Below, piece by piece: positions 17,326-27,235 of a stretch of 64,000 bases of DNA. The DNA is from Legionella sp. (GTDB lineage: Bacteria; Pseudomonadota; Gammaproteobacteria; Legionellales; Legionellaceae). Both the position numbers and the translations under genes were made by a program. Within the stretch, counting starts at the first letter, position 1. Every line of letters begins with the position of its first letter. The notes below the pieces were generated by a model. It searched no databases. It was not told where the DNA came from and saw only the letters and a list, made by a program, of their open reading frames with translations. Where the stretch lies: assembly GCA_002786165.1 (NCBI GenBank), contig PEQK01000009.1:1-64000 (forward strand), read 5' to 3'.

Positions 17326-18777
17326 ATGAACCCTCAAAAACTCTTGAAATTCTTATGGGTAGGTCTGTGTGCATTCCTACCACAAAGCGTATGGGCAGGC
17401 TCTCTCACCGAGCATGTTGATCCCATCAATGCCATTATTCTTTGGGGTGCATTGCTGTTATTTTTTGGCCTAGTAGGCCGTTATATTGCCAAATATTTCG
17501 ATCAACCCGGGGTTTTGGGTGAGTTATTGATGGGTGTTTTGGTGGGAAATATTTGCTATGGTTGTGGCATGCAATTGATGTTGCTGCTACGCGATAGTGG
17601 TACTGTTTTTGTGGTGATTCAAAACATGTTACAAGGCGTGTCATTGGTAGATGCGGTGCATGCCAATATTCCTAATAGTGCAGATGCTAAAAAAATGTTA
17701 GCGGCTCTATCAAACGTAAACGGTAATCAATGGATTACGACGACCATTGTCATTGATGCTTTTTCTCGTTATGGCGTGATGTTTTTATTATTTATGGTTG
17801 GATTGGAAAGTTCGCTGTCTGATCTGAAAAAAACCGGCAAAGAATCTGCGCGAGTTGCGATTATTGGAGTGGTTGCTCCAATTGCTTTAGGGTTATTGGT
17901 GATAGCCTTTATGTTGCCAAATGCATCATTTAGCACGTCTTTATTCGTTGCCGCAACGTTATCTGCAACAAGCGTTGGGATCACAGCCCGCGTCTTACAG
18001 GACATGAAAAAACTCCATACTCGCGAAGCAAAAACTATTCTTGGTGCGGCCATGATCGATGATGTCCTGGGATTGATTATTTTGGCACTGGTCAGTGCCA
18101 TGGCTATGGGCGGCACCGTTAATATGTGGATGATCACACATATTTCTTGTATGGCGATTCTCTTTTTTCCTTTATCGCTCTGGGTAGGGCCTATTGCCTT
18201 GCGTCATATGATTGCTTGGGGTACGGCGCTTGATCCTTTAGATGCCAAATTGTTGGTGAGCTTTATTTTTGTAATGATTTTTTCTTGGCTGGCGACCTTG
18301 GTCCATATGGCTGCGATCATTGGTGCGTTTGTTGCGGGTCTTATTTTACATGAGGGGTTTTTTAAATCACATGAACAGGTATCAACAGCACCTCAAAGTA
18401 TCAAACAATTATTGTCTCCCTTTGAAGCTATTTTTGCGCCTTTATTTTTTATGTTAATTGGTATTCAAGTGAAAGTAGAATCTTTTTTGGATATACACGT
18501 GGTTGTATGCGCTATTGGATTGATCGTGGCTGCGGTTTTGGGAAAATTGCTGAGTGGTTTTGGTGGCAACCGGCAAGACAATCGTGTCTTAATTGGGATT
18601 GGTATGGTGCCTCGAGGTGAGGTGGGATTGGTGTTTGCTTCGGTAGGAAAAGGGCTGGGTGTGATTCCAGATAGCTTATTTTCGGCTATTATTTTGATGG
18701 TTGCTGTGACCACCTTTATAACCCCAGTTTGGATGAAATTTCAATATACGCGTGGAAAACATAGGATAACGACGTGA
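17326..18777 (+). CDS. CPA2-family monovalent cation/proton antiporter
   Basis: A 483-residue membrane protein with about 13 hydrophobic helices. An N-terminal hydrophobic stretch ending in QSVWAG may be a signal peptide. The CPA2/KefB-type exchanger core follows: DQPGVLGELLMGVLVG, LFMVGLESSL, AATLSATSVGITARVL and the ion-binding motif AAMIDDVLGLIILA with paired aspartates. No cytosolic TrkA/RCK domain follows, unlike KefB and KefC, so it is probably a Na+ or K+/H+ exchanger without nucleotide gating. The ATG at 17326 is preferred because an in-frame ATG at 17281 lies inside the dispersed repeat. Its stop overlaps the nadC start (TGATG). Confidence 0.85.
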   Translation: MNPQKLLKFLWVGLCAFLPQSVWAGSLTEHVDPINAIILWGALLLFFGLVGRYIAKYFDQPGVLGELLMGVLVGNICYGCGMQLMLLLRDSGTVFVVIQNMLQGVSLVDAVHANIPNSADAKKMLAALSNVNGNQWITTTIVIDAFSRYGVMFLLFMVGLESSLSDLKKTGKESARVAIIGVVAPIALGLLVIAFMLPNASFSTSLFVAATLSATSVGITARVLQDMKKLHTREAKTILGAAMIDDVLGLIILALVSAMAMGGTVNMWMITHISCMAILFFPLSLWVGPIALRHMIAWGTALDPLDAKLLVSFIFVMIFSWLATLVHMAAIIGAFVAGLILHEGFFKSHEQVSTAPQSIKQLLSPFEAIFAPLFFMLIGIQVKVESFLDIHVVVCAIGLIVAAVLGKLLSGFGGNRQDNRVLIGIGMVPRGEVGLVFASVGKGLGVIPDSLFSAIILMVAVTTFITPVWMKFQYTRGKHRITT

Positions 18778-19598
18778 TGATTCAAGAGGATGTCAAACGT
18801 GCTTTGGCCGAAGATCTAGGTACAGGGGATGTAAGTGCCGCTTTATTGCCAGAAGACAAAAAAATTGATGCTGTGATTGTGTCTCGAGAAGCGATGTTGG
18901 TATGCGGGCAGGCTTGGGTCAATGCGGTGTTTGCGGCGTTAGATGATACAATTGAATGTGAATGGTTGGTAGAAGAAGGGGCTTGGTTATCAGCGCCTAC
19001 CACATTATGCCGGATACAAGGATTTGCTCGTCCGCTGTTAACGGGTGAGCGCAGCGCACTCAATTTTTTACAAACGTTGTCTGGAACTGCAACGCAAACG
19101 TATCACTATGTGCAAGCTCTGGCAGGTTGTCACACCCAATTATTAGATACTAGAAAAACCCTGCCAGGATTACGCCAGGCCCAAAAATATGCGGTAAAAT
19201 GTGCGGGTGGGACAAATCATCGCATGGGTTTATATGATGCATTTTTAATCAAAGAAAATCATATTGCCGCCTGCGGTTCGATCCAAGCTGCGATTGACGC
19301 AGCCCGTTGTTTTGATCAACATTTATTGCTTGAAATTGAAGTGCAAACCTTAGATGAATTGCGCCAAGCCTTATCTTGTAAACCTGATCGTATTTTGTTG
19401 GATAATTTTAATATCTCTATGATCCAACAGGCTGTTGCCATGAATGAACCCAAAATATGTGATTTAGAGGTATCTGGTGGTGTGCAATTAGAGACCATTT
19501 CCGAGATAGCCCAAACCGGCGTGGATTATATTTCTGTTGGTGCATTAACCAAATCAGTTGATGCGATTGATTTAAGTTTGTTGGTGGTGTCCAAATGA
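18777..19598 (+). CDS. nadC: Quinolinate phosphoribosyltransferase NadC
   Basis: A 273-residue enzyme that joins quinolinate and PRPP to give nicotinate mononucleotide, completing the pathway begun by NadB and NadA 5-8 kb away. Typical blocks are LAEDLGTGDVSAALL, SGTATQTYHYV, LLDTRKTLPGLRQAQKYAV with catalytic Arg and Lys residues, NHRMGLYDAFLIKENHI, and LEVSGGV near the phosphate site. The ATG at 18777 shares its A with the stop codon of the antiporter gene, and its own stop overlaps murG (ATGA). The three genes are therefore one transcription unit. Confidence 0.96.
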   Translation: MIQEDVKRALAEDLGTGDVSAALLPEDKKIDAVIVSREAMLVCGQAWVNAVFAALDDTIECEWLVEEGAWLSAPTTLCRIQGFARPLLTGERSALNFLQTLSGTATQTYHYVQALAGCHTQLLDTRKTLPGLRQAQKYAVKCAGGTNHRMGLYDAFLIKENHIAACGSIQAAIDAARCFDQHLLLEIEVQTLDELRQALSCKPDRILLDNFNISMIQQAVAMNEPKICDLEVSGGVQLETISEIAQTGVDYISVGALTKSVDAIDLSLLVVSK

Positions 19599-20695
19599 AA
19601 ATAAATACAGCACTAGGGTACGAAAAAAGAATTATGATGACGGGTGGTGGATCTGCAGGGCATGTGACCCCCAATTTGGCATTGATTCCTGAGCTGCAAG
19701 CACAAGGCTGGACCATTGATTATGTGGGTTCCGAACAAGGCGTTGAACGCAATATGGTGGAATCTGCACATATTCCCTATCATGCCATTCGCACCGGAAA
19801 ATTGCGTCGGTATTTTTCTTGGCAAAACTTTCTTGATCCTTTTCATGTTTTAGTGGGAACCGTACAAGCATATTGCCTTATTCGCAAACTCAAACCCCAT
19901 GTGATTTTTTCAAAAGGTGGGTTTGTTGCTTTGCCGGTTGTTGTGGGTGGTTGGTTGGCTAGAACACCGATAGTGGCACATGAATCAGATTTTTCGATTG
20001 GATTAGCCAATCGCCTGAGTTTTCCTTTTGTGAATAAAATCTGTGTGACTTTTGATGCTGCGAAGCGACACATCAAAGATCAAACCAAAGTGGTGGTCAC
20101 GGGCACGCCCATTCGTGAAACACTTTTGCAAGGAGATCGAGACAAAGGATTACGTCGTTGTGGGTTTAGCCCCAATAAATTATGTTTATTGGTGATTGGG
20201 GGTGGGCAAGGTGCTCAGATCATCAATCACTGTATTCGACAATCGCTCTATGCATTGTCTTCGAAAGTACAAGTTATCCATATTTGTGGCCCCGGAAAAT
20301 CAGATCCCACCTTAGGTCATCGAGAAGGGTATTTCCAATTAGAATATGCGCATGAAGAGCTCGCAGATTTATTAGCAGCTAGTGATTTGGTGGTTTCACG
20401 TGCAGGGGCCAATTCATTGTACGAATTATTGGTGTTGGCAAAGCCTCATATTTTAATTCCGTTATCTCGCCTTCAAAGCCGTGGTGATCAAATTCAAAAT
20501 GCGCATTATTTTGAAAAATTAGGTGTGAGCCAAGTGATCGAAGAAGAGCAGTTGACCACGGAAACACTTTTGACTGCGATTGAAACAGTACAAGCTAAGC
20601 GTGAACAAATTATAGCGGGTATCGCTCAGCTCAATATCCATTCTGCGGTGCAACCCATTGTTAATCTGTTAGAAGGATTTTTGCCGGCTCAATAA
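19595..20695 (+). CDS. murG: MurG-type UDP-GlcNAc transferase of Firmicutes-like sequence
   Basis: A 366-residue GT28-family glycosyltransferase, which adds GlcNAc to lipid I to form lipid II. N-terminal MMTGGGSAGHVTPNLALIPEL and C-terminal LLVIGGGQGAQIINHCI and VVSRAGANSLYELL are the two nucleotide-sugar half-sites. The stretch GKLRRYFSWQNFLDPFHV resembles clostridial and bacillary MurG more than the usual gammaproteobacterial one. The gene lies outside any division cell-wall cluster and is coupled to nadC. It may be a second, horizontally acquired copy or may have replaced the original one; the window cannot tell. About 11 extra residues precede the usual N-terminus, so a later start is possible. 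Confidence 0.85.
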   Translation: MKINTALGYEKRIMMTGGGSAGHVTPNLALIPELQAQGWTIDYVGSEQGVERNMVESAHIPYHAIRTGKLRRYFSWQNFLDPFHVLVGTVQAYCLIRKLKPHVIFSKGGFVALPVVVGGWLARTPIVAHESDFSIGLANRLSFPFVNKICVTFDAAKRHIKDQTKVVVTGTPIRETLLQGDRDKGLRRCGFSPNKLCLLVIGGGQGAQIINHCIRQSLYALSSKVQVIHICGPGKSDPTLGHREGYFQLEYAHEELADLLAASDLVVSRAGANSLYELLVLAKPHILIPLSRLQSRGDQIQNAHYFEKLGVSQVIEEEQLTTETLLTAIETVQAKREQIIAGIAQLNIHSAVQPIVNLLEGFLPAQ

Positions 20696-20782
20696 ATGCG
20701 TATGATCTATTTAGGTTTTTACACAAAATTATGATACTATTTGTCTCGAAATAGGACAAAATACTTTTGTGGACTGCTATTT

Positions 20783-21118
20783 ATGGACTCATTCAATTCG
20801 CTCTATTATCAGAGAGCTGTTTTTTTAGTGAAGCTTCTCGATGCCTATTTGGACAAACGCAATGCTGCTGCGCAGCCTCGATGCTGTGATTTGTCAGAGG
20901 TAAATATGTTGCCATTGTTGTTGCGCAAAGAGTTTCAAAAACCAATGGCAGACTTTTTACGCACGAGCCTTCAATGCAAAGTGACGTTTGGCAAAGATAG
21001 GTATGGGCAACCTAATGGTTATCTGATGATTTCCTTAGACAATGAGCATCTCAATCAAACAAAATTTTATAGCGCTTCTTTGGCATTACAAAAATTTAGA
21101 GTTACATCCTCTGCTTGA
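20783..21118 (+). CDS. Hypothetical protein, 111 aa
   Basis: A small soluble protein starting MDSFNSLYYQRAVFLVKLLDAYL that I do not recognise. It has a helical N-terminal half and a C-terminal part with alternating strands (KVTFGKDRYGQPNGYLMISLDNE). There is no signal peptide, membrane helix or metal motif. The start at 20783 is preferred to an upstream in-frame codon at 20741 because the extra residues look non-coding. It converges on clpB. Codon use matches the neighbours, so it is probably real. Confidence 0.5.
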   Translation: MDSFNSLYYQRAVFLVKLLDAYLDKRNAAAQPRCCDLSEVNMLPLLLRKEFQKPMADFLRTSLQCKVTFGKDRYGQPNGYLMISLDNEHLNQTKFYSASLALQKFRVTSSA

Positions 21119-21145
21119 TACCATCAGTCGCGCTATATATAAACT

Positions 21146-23722
21146 TTATGCTTTATGAAATTCCAATTTTGTTTTGATCAATTTGACCTCAATGACATCG
21201 CCGGATTTAAACTCTCCTGTCAGTAAAGATTGTGCCAAAGGATTTTCCAATTTTTGTAAAATGACTCTTTTCAGCGGTCGAGCACCGTATACAGGATCAA
21301 AACCAAGATCAGCTAAATAATGTAACGCATCGTTATCAATACGTAACGTCATGCCTTGATCCGTTAATCGTTGTTGTAGATGCGCAATTTGAATGTTAGC
21401 AATGTGTGCAATTTCACTCTGAGTGAGGGCATGAAACACCACGGCATCATCAATGCGATTGATGAACTCAGGACGAAAATGCTGTGCCACTAAATCCATT
21501 ACCATGGTTTTCATGTCGTCATACGATTTCGACTGGCCGTGTTCTTGAATAAGATGAGAGCCTAAATTTGATGTCATGACGATGACCGTATTGCGAAAAT
21601 CCACCGTGCGGCCCTGACCATCGGTCAAACGACCGTCGTCTAAAACTTGTAACAAGATGTTGAACACATCAGAATGGGCTTTTTCAATTTCGTCGAGTAA
21701 GATGACGGAATACGGCCTTCTACGTATGGCTTCGGTCAAATAACCACCTTCTTCATAGCCCACATAGCCAGGAGGGGCACCAATCAAACGTGCAACAGAA
21801 TGTTTTTCCATAAATTCAGACATATCAATGCGTACCAAGGCTTCTACGGTATCGAATAAAAATACGGCCAACGATTTGCATAATTCGGTTTTTCCGACGC
21901 CTGTGGGGCCAAGGAATAAAAAAGAACCAATAGGGCGATTGGGATCCGACAATCCGGCACGTGAGCGACGAATGGCATTGGACACCGCATCTACCGCTTC
22001 GTTTTGGCCAATCAAATGCTGATGTAACACGTCTTCCATATGCAATAATTTTTCTTTTTCACCCTCCAACATTTTGGCGACAGGAATGCCCGTCCATTTG
22101 GAGACGATTTCTGCAATTTCCTCTTCTGTGACTTTGTTGCGTACCAATTTCATATCACGAGGTTCATCAGATGCAACCTCATTCAATTGTTTTTCCAAAC
22201 CAGGAATGGTGCCGTATTGTAATTCTGACATACGTGTCAAATCACCGGCCCGGCGGGCAGTTTCGAGTTCTAATTTGGCTTTTTCTAAAGATTCTTTAAG
22301 ATGACTGGCACCTTGTAATAACGCTTTTTCTGCCTTCCAAATTTCTTCCAAATCAGAATAATTTTTTTCTAACTCTTTGATAGTGTCTTCAAGATCAACA
22401 AGGCGTTTTTTTGAAGCATCATCCGATTCTTTTTTTAAGGCTTCGCGTTCAATTTTGAATTGAATCAAACGCCGTTCTAATCGGTCCATGCTTTCGGGTT
22501 TTGAGTCAATTTCCATGCGAATTTGACTGCCTGCTTCGTCAATCAGATCGATGGCTTTGTCGGGCAGTTGACGATCGGTGATATAACGGTGGGAAAGGGT
22601 GGCTGCTGCAATAATCGCGGGATCGGTAATATCTACCCCATGATGAATTTCATAGCGTTCTTTGAGCCCTCGAAGAATAGCAATGGTATCTTCTACGTTG
22701 GGTTCTTTGACGAATATTTTTTGAAAACGACGCTCTAAAGCCGCATCTTTTTCAATGTATTTACGATATTCATCTAATGTTGTGGCGCCAATACAATGGA
22801 GATCGCCGCGCGCTAATGCGGGTTTGAGCATGTTACCCGCATCCATCGCGCCTTCGGCCTTACCTGCCCCAACCATGGTATGAATTTCATCGATGAATAA
22901 AATAATTTGACCTTCTTGTTTGCTCAAATCGTTTAAGACCGCTTTGAGTCGTTCTTCAAATTCGCCTCTAAATTTCGCCCCAGCAATTAATGCCCCCATA
23001 TCTAAAGACAAAAGACGTTTGCCTTTCAATCCTTCCGGCACTTCGCCGTTGATGATGCGTTGTGCAAGGCCCTCGACAATCGCTGTTTTTCCTACCCCAG
23101 GCTCACCAATTAAGACGGGATTATTTTTAGTACGACGTTGCAATACTTGAATGGTGCGGCGAATTTCATCATCTCGTCCAATCACAGGATCAAGTTTGCC
23201 TTGTTCCGCACGTGCGGTCAGATCTAAGGTGTATTTCTCCAAAGCTTGGCGTTGTTCTTCTACATTGGGATCAGACACAGAATCGCCACCGCGTACTTCA
23301 TGAATTGCTTGTTCTAAAGCTTTTTTATTGCCACCGGCTTGTTTCAACAGTTTGGCCACACTGCCAGTATCTTCAAAGATGGCCAGTAAAAATAATTCGC
23401 TGGATATGTATTGATCTTTACGTACTTGGGCCAATTTATCAGTGAGATTTAAGACACGATTTAAACCATTGGATATATGTACGTCACCACCCATTCCCGA
23501 TACTTTGGGGAGTTTGGCTAGGGATTCGTCTAATAGTTGTGACAATACGTTGATTTGTACGCCTGCCTTGGTCAAAATAGGCTTACAGCTTCCATCTTGT
23601 TGGTCAATCAATGCTTTGAGCAAATGCTCAGGTTCAATGAATCCATTATCTAGTCCGAGTGCTAAAGATTGTGCGTCAGCTAGAGCCATTTGAAACTTAG
23701 AAGTTAGTTTGTCCATACGCAT
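21146..23722 (-). CDS. clpB: Chaperone ATPase ClpB
   Basis: An 858-residue hexameric disaggregase working with DnaK to rescue aggregated proteins. It starts [23 protein letters not shown], aligned with E. coli ClpB. The N-terminal domain is followed by AAA-1 with [16 protein letters not shown], the long coiled-coil middle domain (about residues 405-525) that distinguishes ClpB from ClpA, and AAA-2 with [12 protein letters not shown]. The pore motif GYVGYEEGG is present. An upstream in-frame extension to 23827 exists but overlaps the promoter and lacks homology. AAAGGTGA precedes the chosen ATG. A heat-shock-type promoter lies just upstream. Confidence 0.97.
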   Translation of the reverse strand: MRMDKLTSKFQMALADAQSLALGLDNGFIEPEHLLKALIDQQDGSCKPILTKAGVQINVLSQLLDESLAKLPKVSGMGGDVHISNGLNRVLNLTDKLAQVRKDQYISSELFLLAIFEDTGSVAKLLKQAGGNKKALEQAIHEVRGGDSVSDPNVEEQRQALEKYTLDLTARAEQGKLDPVIGRDDEIRRTIQVLQRRTKNNPVLIGEPGVGKTAIVEGLAQRIINGEVPEGLKGKRLLSLDMGALIAGAKFRGEFEERLKAVLNDLSKQEGQIILFIDEIHTMVGAGKAEGAMDAGNMLKPALARGDLHCIGATTLDEYRKYIEKDAALERRFQKIFVKEPNVEDTIAILRGLKERYEIHHGVDITDPAIIAAATLSHRYITDRQLPDKAIDLIDEAGSQIRMEIDSKPESMDRLERRLIQFKIEREALKKESDDASKKRLVDLEDTIKELEKNYSDLEEIWKAEKALLQGASHLKESLEKAKLELETARRAGDLTRMSELQYGTIPGLEKQLNEVASDEPRDMKLVRNKVTEEEIAEIVSKWTGIPVAKMLEGEKEKLLHMEDVLHQHLIGQNEAVDAVSNAIRRSRAGLSDPNRPIGSFLFLGPTGVGKTELCKSLAVFLFDTVEALVRIDMSEFMEKHSVARLIGAPPGYVGYEEGGYLTEAIRRRPYSVILLDEIEKAHSDVFNILLQVLDDGRLTDGQGRTVDFRNTVIVMTSNLGSHLIQEHGQSKSYDDMKTMVMDLVAQHFRPEFINRIDDAVVFHALTQSEIAHIANIQIAHLQQRLTDQGMTLRIDNDALHYLADLGFDPVYGARPLKRVILQKLENPLAQSLLTGEFKSGDVIEVKLIKTKLEFHKA

Positions 23723-23757
23723 CATGATCACCTTTTCATTCAAATCTATATACAGTA

Positions 23758-23786
23758 AGATGTGGGTACTCTTTGAAAAAATCAAG
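23758..23786 (-). promoter_or_regulatory. Sigma-32-type heat-shock promoter of clpB
   Basis: On the minus strand CTTGATT, 13 bases, then CCCACATCT match the RpoH consensus (CTTGAA, 13-15 bases, CCCCATNT) well, with one extra base in the -10 box. It lies 36 bases before the clpB start and just ahead of the divergent sppA gene. ClpB is a classic RpoH target. Confidence 0.6.
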
Positions 23787-23797
23787 TAGCTTATTCC

Positions 23798-24754
23798 ATG
23801 ACTCTTCAAAATCCAGATCATAACCAATCTTCTCAGGATATTTTAAATCAGATCGTAATAGAACATTTTAAAGAAAAAAAAGAAAAAAAATTATGGCGAA
23901 AATGGCGACGTATTTTACTCGTGAGTCTATTGGTCTTTGGGGTTTTTTACTTTTTTTATGCACATAAATCTGAAATTGCAGCGCGTACAACGCCACATGT
24001 GGGGTTGATTGACCTCAAAGGCGAAATTTTTGATGCGCAATCTGCGAGTGCGGATAATTTAACCAAAAGTTTACAAGCCGCTTATGAGTCTAAAGGATTA
24101 AAAGCAATCGTTCTAAGAATTGATAGTCCTGGTGGTAGTCCAGTCCAAGCGGATTATATGTTCAATACGATTCGTTATTACCATACTAAATATCCAAATG
24201 TAAAATCATATGCGGTGTGTGTGGATACCTGTGCTTCAGCGGCTTACTATGTGGCGGCAGCTGCAGATGAGATTTATGCGAATCAATCAAGCCTAGTAGG
24301 GTCTATTGGGGTTTTATATAATGGATTTGGCTTTGTGGATGCCATGCAAAAATTGGGTGTGAGCCGACGTTTAGAAACGGCTGGTCGTAATAAAGGATTT
24401 ATGGATCAATTTTCTCCGCTTGATCCTGAGCAAGAAAAAACCTTACAAACCATGTTGGGTTTGATTCATCAACGCTTTATTGATCAAGTTAAATTAGGGC
24501 GTGGCCAACGTTTGAAAGAGTCAGACGATCTTTTTTCTGGTATGGTTTGGACTGGAGTGCAAGCCAAAGAATTGGGATTAATTGATGGGTTTGCCAGTAC
24601 CGGCCAATTATTAAGAGATGTCATCAAAGAAGAAACCGTATTTGATTATACTGAAAAGCATAATATGCTGGATCAATTAGCAAAAAACTTAGGTGCTGAA
24701 ATGATCAATCATGTAGCGCTGACCCTCGGCATCAAACGTCCTGGCATTCACTAA
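23798..24754 (+). CDS. sppA: S49 signal peptide peptidase (SppA/SohB type)
   Basis: A 318-residue inner-membrane serine protease that cleaves leftover signal peptides. One membrane helix (about residues 39-54) follows a basic cytosolic tail rich in Lys. The protease domain has [13 protein letters not shown], the nucleophile Ser in [15 protein letters not shown] and the general-base Lys in [12 protein letters not shown]. This Ser-Lys dyad and the single-domain length match the short SppA form found in many gammaproteobacteria. It diverges from clpB, and nnrD follows after 5 bases. Confidence 0.93.
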   Translation: MTLQNPDHNQSSQDILNQIVIEHFKEKKEKKLWRKWRRILLVSLLVFGVFYFFYAHKSEIAARTTPHVGLIDLKGEIFDAQSASADNLTKSLQAAYESKGLKAIVLRIDSPGGSPVQADYMFNTIRYYHTKYPNVKSYAVCVDTCASAAYYVAAAADEIYANQSSLVGSIGVLYNGFGFVDAMQKLGVSRRLETAGRNKGFMDQFSPLDPEQEKTLQTMLGLIHQRFIDQVKLGRGQRLKESDDLFSGMVWTGVQAKELGLIDGFASTGQLLRDVIKEETVFDYTEKHNMLDQLAKNLGAEMINHVALTLGIKRPGIH

Positions 24755-24759
24755 ACATC

Positions 24760-25593
24760 ATGGCTCATGATGCCAGTCATCCTTTATCATTAGAAGAGAT
24801 CTATTCTTATTTAAAACCTCGACCTAACGATGCCCACAAGGGCATGTTTGGTCGAGTGTTGGTGATTGGCGGTGATTACGGCATGCCGGGTGCGGTGCGT
24901 TTGGCTGCAGAAAGTGCTCTAAGAGTTGGTGCTGGTTTGGTCACTGTAGCGACACGTAAAGCACATGTGACGGCTATTATGAGTGGGCGTCCAGAATTAT
25001 TATGCTATGGTATGAATTCTTCTTTTAAATTATTACCTCAATTATTACAACAAGCGACTGTCATCGTATTGGGACCAGGCCTTGGACAAAGTGCTTGGTC
25101 AAAACGACTGTTTCAGGCGATTCTAAACTCGGATCGGCCTATGGTGATCGATGCCGATGGATTGAATTGGTTGGCACGGCATCCCCATATATCTAAATCA
25201 AAAAACTGGATTTTGACCCCACATCCTGGAGAAGCAGCACGCTTACTAGGGGGCAGTATAGGGGATGTTCAATCCGATAGGTATGCTGCTTTGCGAGCCC
25301 TTGAACAACGATACGGAGGTGTCATTGTCTTAAAAGGTGCTGGCACTTTGATTGGAACTGCAAACCAAGATCTTAGGCATTGTCTGGCTGGGAACCCCTC
25401 AATGGCCACTGCTGGTATGGGCGATGTACTGAGTGGTATGATTGCGGGTTTGTTGGCCCAGGGATTAACGCCGTGGGAAGCTGCTCAAGCAGGAGTGATG
25501 ATGCATGCGACAGCTGGAGATCGTGCAGCTGCCCAACGCGGCAGTCGTGTTTTGTTGGCCTCAGATCTGTTTGACGAGATCGCTTTCATGTAA
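24760..25593 (+). CDS. nnrD: ADP-dependent NAD(P)H-hydrate dehydratase
   Basis: A 277-residue ribokinase-like enzyme that repairs hydrated NADH and NADPH. It corresponds to the C-terminal half of E. coli YjeF (NnrD), and the epimerase half (NnrE) is absent here. Marks include RVLVIGGDYGMPGAV, LGPGLGQS, ILTPHPGEAARLLG, VVLKGAGT-like VIVLKGAGT and the anion hole NPSMATAGMGDVLSGMIAGL. It probably shares a transcript with sppA. An epimerase gene may lie elsewhere in the genome. Confidence 0.93.
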   Translation: MAHDASHPLSLEEIYSYLKPRPNDAHKGMFGRVLVIGGDYGMPGAVRLAAESALRVGAGLVTVATRKAHVTAIMSGRPELLCYGMNSSFKLLPQLLQQATVIVLGPGLGQSAWSKRLFQAILNSDRPMVIDADGLNWLARHPHISKSKNWILTPHPGEAARLLGGSIGDVQSDRYAALRALEQRYGGVIVLKGAGTLIGTANQDLRHCLAGNPSMATAGMGDVLSGMIAGLLAQGLTPWEAAQAGVMMHATAGDRAAAQRGSRVLLASDLFDEIAFM

Positions 25594-25759
25594 GGATGCC
25601 TTTCTTTTTATATTTATCCTTGTATAATTTGATCTTAAATTAATCATGTTAGGCTTTTTATGATACTCGGCCCATTTTTTTGTATATAACAAAAATGATG
25701 CATCAATAACAAAGACTCCTTATATCTTATATTATCAAGTTGCAGCTGATTCAACGATT

Positions 25760-25791
25760 GTAGCCTTGATGTAGCAACACGTAATCAAGGG
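25760..25791. repeat. Half copy of the GTAGCCTTGATG palindromic element
   Basis: GTAGCCTTGATG, then TAGCAACACGTAATCAAGGG. This matches one arm of the complete element at 42959-43054. The second arm appears decayed near 25814-25828 (CCTTGTGCTAC). A GCCCGC/GCGGGC hairpin follows at 25832-25846. Otherwise 25594-25861 is empty. Confidence 0.6.
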
Positions 25792-25861
25792 TTTTGTTAC
25801 CTCAATCGAATGTTTCCTTGTGCTACACCAAGCCCGCTATGCGGGCCAGTGTGGGTACTAT

Positions 25862-27235
25862 CTAAATAATCAAAATATACAATGCGCCTGGTCCACGCAA
25901 AATTTGCACCAACAATTGTTGTTGCTTTTGCTTGGCCACATTTTGCAAACCTGCTGTATCTGGCGTTGGGATTTTGTTCGCAGCGATGATCACGTCACCT
26001 GGACGCAAACCTGCGCGCCATCCCGCTGAATTTTCTGAAGCTCCAACAATTTGTACGCCCTTGATATGGCCATGGGGCGGAGAGTCTTGTTCGAAGTTTC
26101 TCAAAGCAAGGCCATATAAAAACGGATTACTTGATTGTTGTTGTTGCTCGTTTTGTTTGATATCAGTCACCACAGCACGTAATTTCAAGTCTTTATTATT
26201 ACGCTTGACCAGGATAGAGGCTTCACTACCCACGCGCAATAAACTCACGACTGTTTTCACTTGAGATGCTTGGGTAATTTTAGTGCCATTGATCTCTAAG
26301 ATGATATCACCGGCTTTGATACCGGCTAATTCTGCAGGAGAGCCTTGGTTGACCTGGGCGACCAATGCGCCTTGCGTATGATCATCGTACCCCATGGCTT
26401 GCGCCAATTCGGGCGTCAGGTGTTGCACAAAGATACCCATTAATCCGCGATGGACTGATCCATATTTGATGATTTGTTGTGCTACATCTTTTGCCATATT
26501 GATGGGGATCGCAAAACCAATACCCACGCTGCCACCGTACATCGAAATAATTGCGGTATTGATACCGATCAACTCACCTTTGACATTGATCAATGCGCCA
26601 CCAGAATTACCAGGATTAATGGCTGCGTCTGTCTGAATGAAATTTTCGATGCCTTCAATATTCAGATCCGAGCGTTTCATGGCGGAAATAATCCCAAATG
26701 TGGCAGATTGGCTATTCCCAAAACTATTTAATCCGAAGGGATTACCAATGGCTACAACAAAATCACCTACTTCCATGGTATCAGAGTCACCCAATGGAAT
26801 AGATTTGAGATTTTTGGCATCAATTTTTAATACCGCGACATCTGTTTCGCTATCACCACCAATCAATTTTGCTTTTAGGCGGCGACCATCATTTAACGTA
26901 ACGGTGATGATTTGTGCATTGCGAATCACATGGTCATTGGTAATGATAATGCCTTGAGCGGGATCAATCACCACACCCGATCCGATGCTTTGGAATTTTT
27001 TTGGTTTTTCCGGCATTGTTGGAGGAGCCACCGGTTTGTCTTGATTGTCATCTTCTGCTGCGGGAGGTTGGCTTGGAAGGATGCCTTGTACCGCAACATT
27101 CACAATGGCCGGCATGGCTTGTTTTAAAACCGGTGCTAAAGTATTCAATTGTACGGCTTGTCCATCTTCAGCATGAACAGTCATGCTTAGCAACAGCAAT
27201 GTGATACGAACGATGTACGAGTATGTTGTGTTCAT
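25862..27235 (-). CDS. Periplasmic serine protease of the HtrA/DegQ family
   Basis: A 457-residue protease and chaperone of the cell envelope. An N-terminal signal peptide (ITLLLLSMTVHA) is followed by a trypsin-like domain with catalytic His in ITNDHVI, Asp in ETDVAVLKID and Ser in NPGNSGGALI. Two PDZ domains follow (around LTPELAQAMGYDD and the C-terminal GLRPGDVIIAANK). The start at 27235 is supported by AGGAGG seven bases upstream. It is the last gene in the MFS-miaB-rluD-pgeF-htrA run and overlaps pgeF by four bases. DegP, DegQ and MucD cannot be told apart from sequence alone. Confidence 0.95.
   Translation of the reverse strand: MNTTYSYIVRITLLLLSMTVHAEDGQAVQLNTLAPVLKQAMPAIVNVAVQGILPSQPPAAEDDNQDKPVAPPTMPEKPKKFQSIGSGVVIDPAQGIIITNDHVIRNAQIITVTLNDGRRLKAKLIGGDSETDVAVLKIDAKNLKSIPLGDSDTMEVGDFVVAIGNPFGLNSFGNSQSATFGIISAMKRSDLNIEGIENFIQTDAAINPGNSGGALINVKGELIGINTAIISMYGGSVGIGFAIPINMAKDVAQQIIKYGSVHRGLMGIFVQHLTPELAQAMGYDDHTQGALVAQVNQGSPAELAGIKAGDIILEINGTKITQASQVKTVVSLLRVGSEASILVKRNNKDLKLRAVVTDIKQNEQQQQSSNPFLYGLALRNFEQDSPPHGHIKGVQIVGASENSAGWRAGLRPGDVIIAANKIPTPDTAGLQNVAKQKQQQLLVQILRGPGALYILII

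Noticed and set aside
17769..18137. 122-aa frame antisense to the antiporter
   Set aside because: It mirrors membrane-helix codons of the antiporter and has no independent signal.
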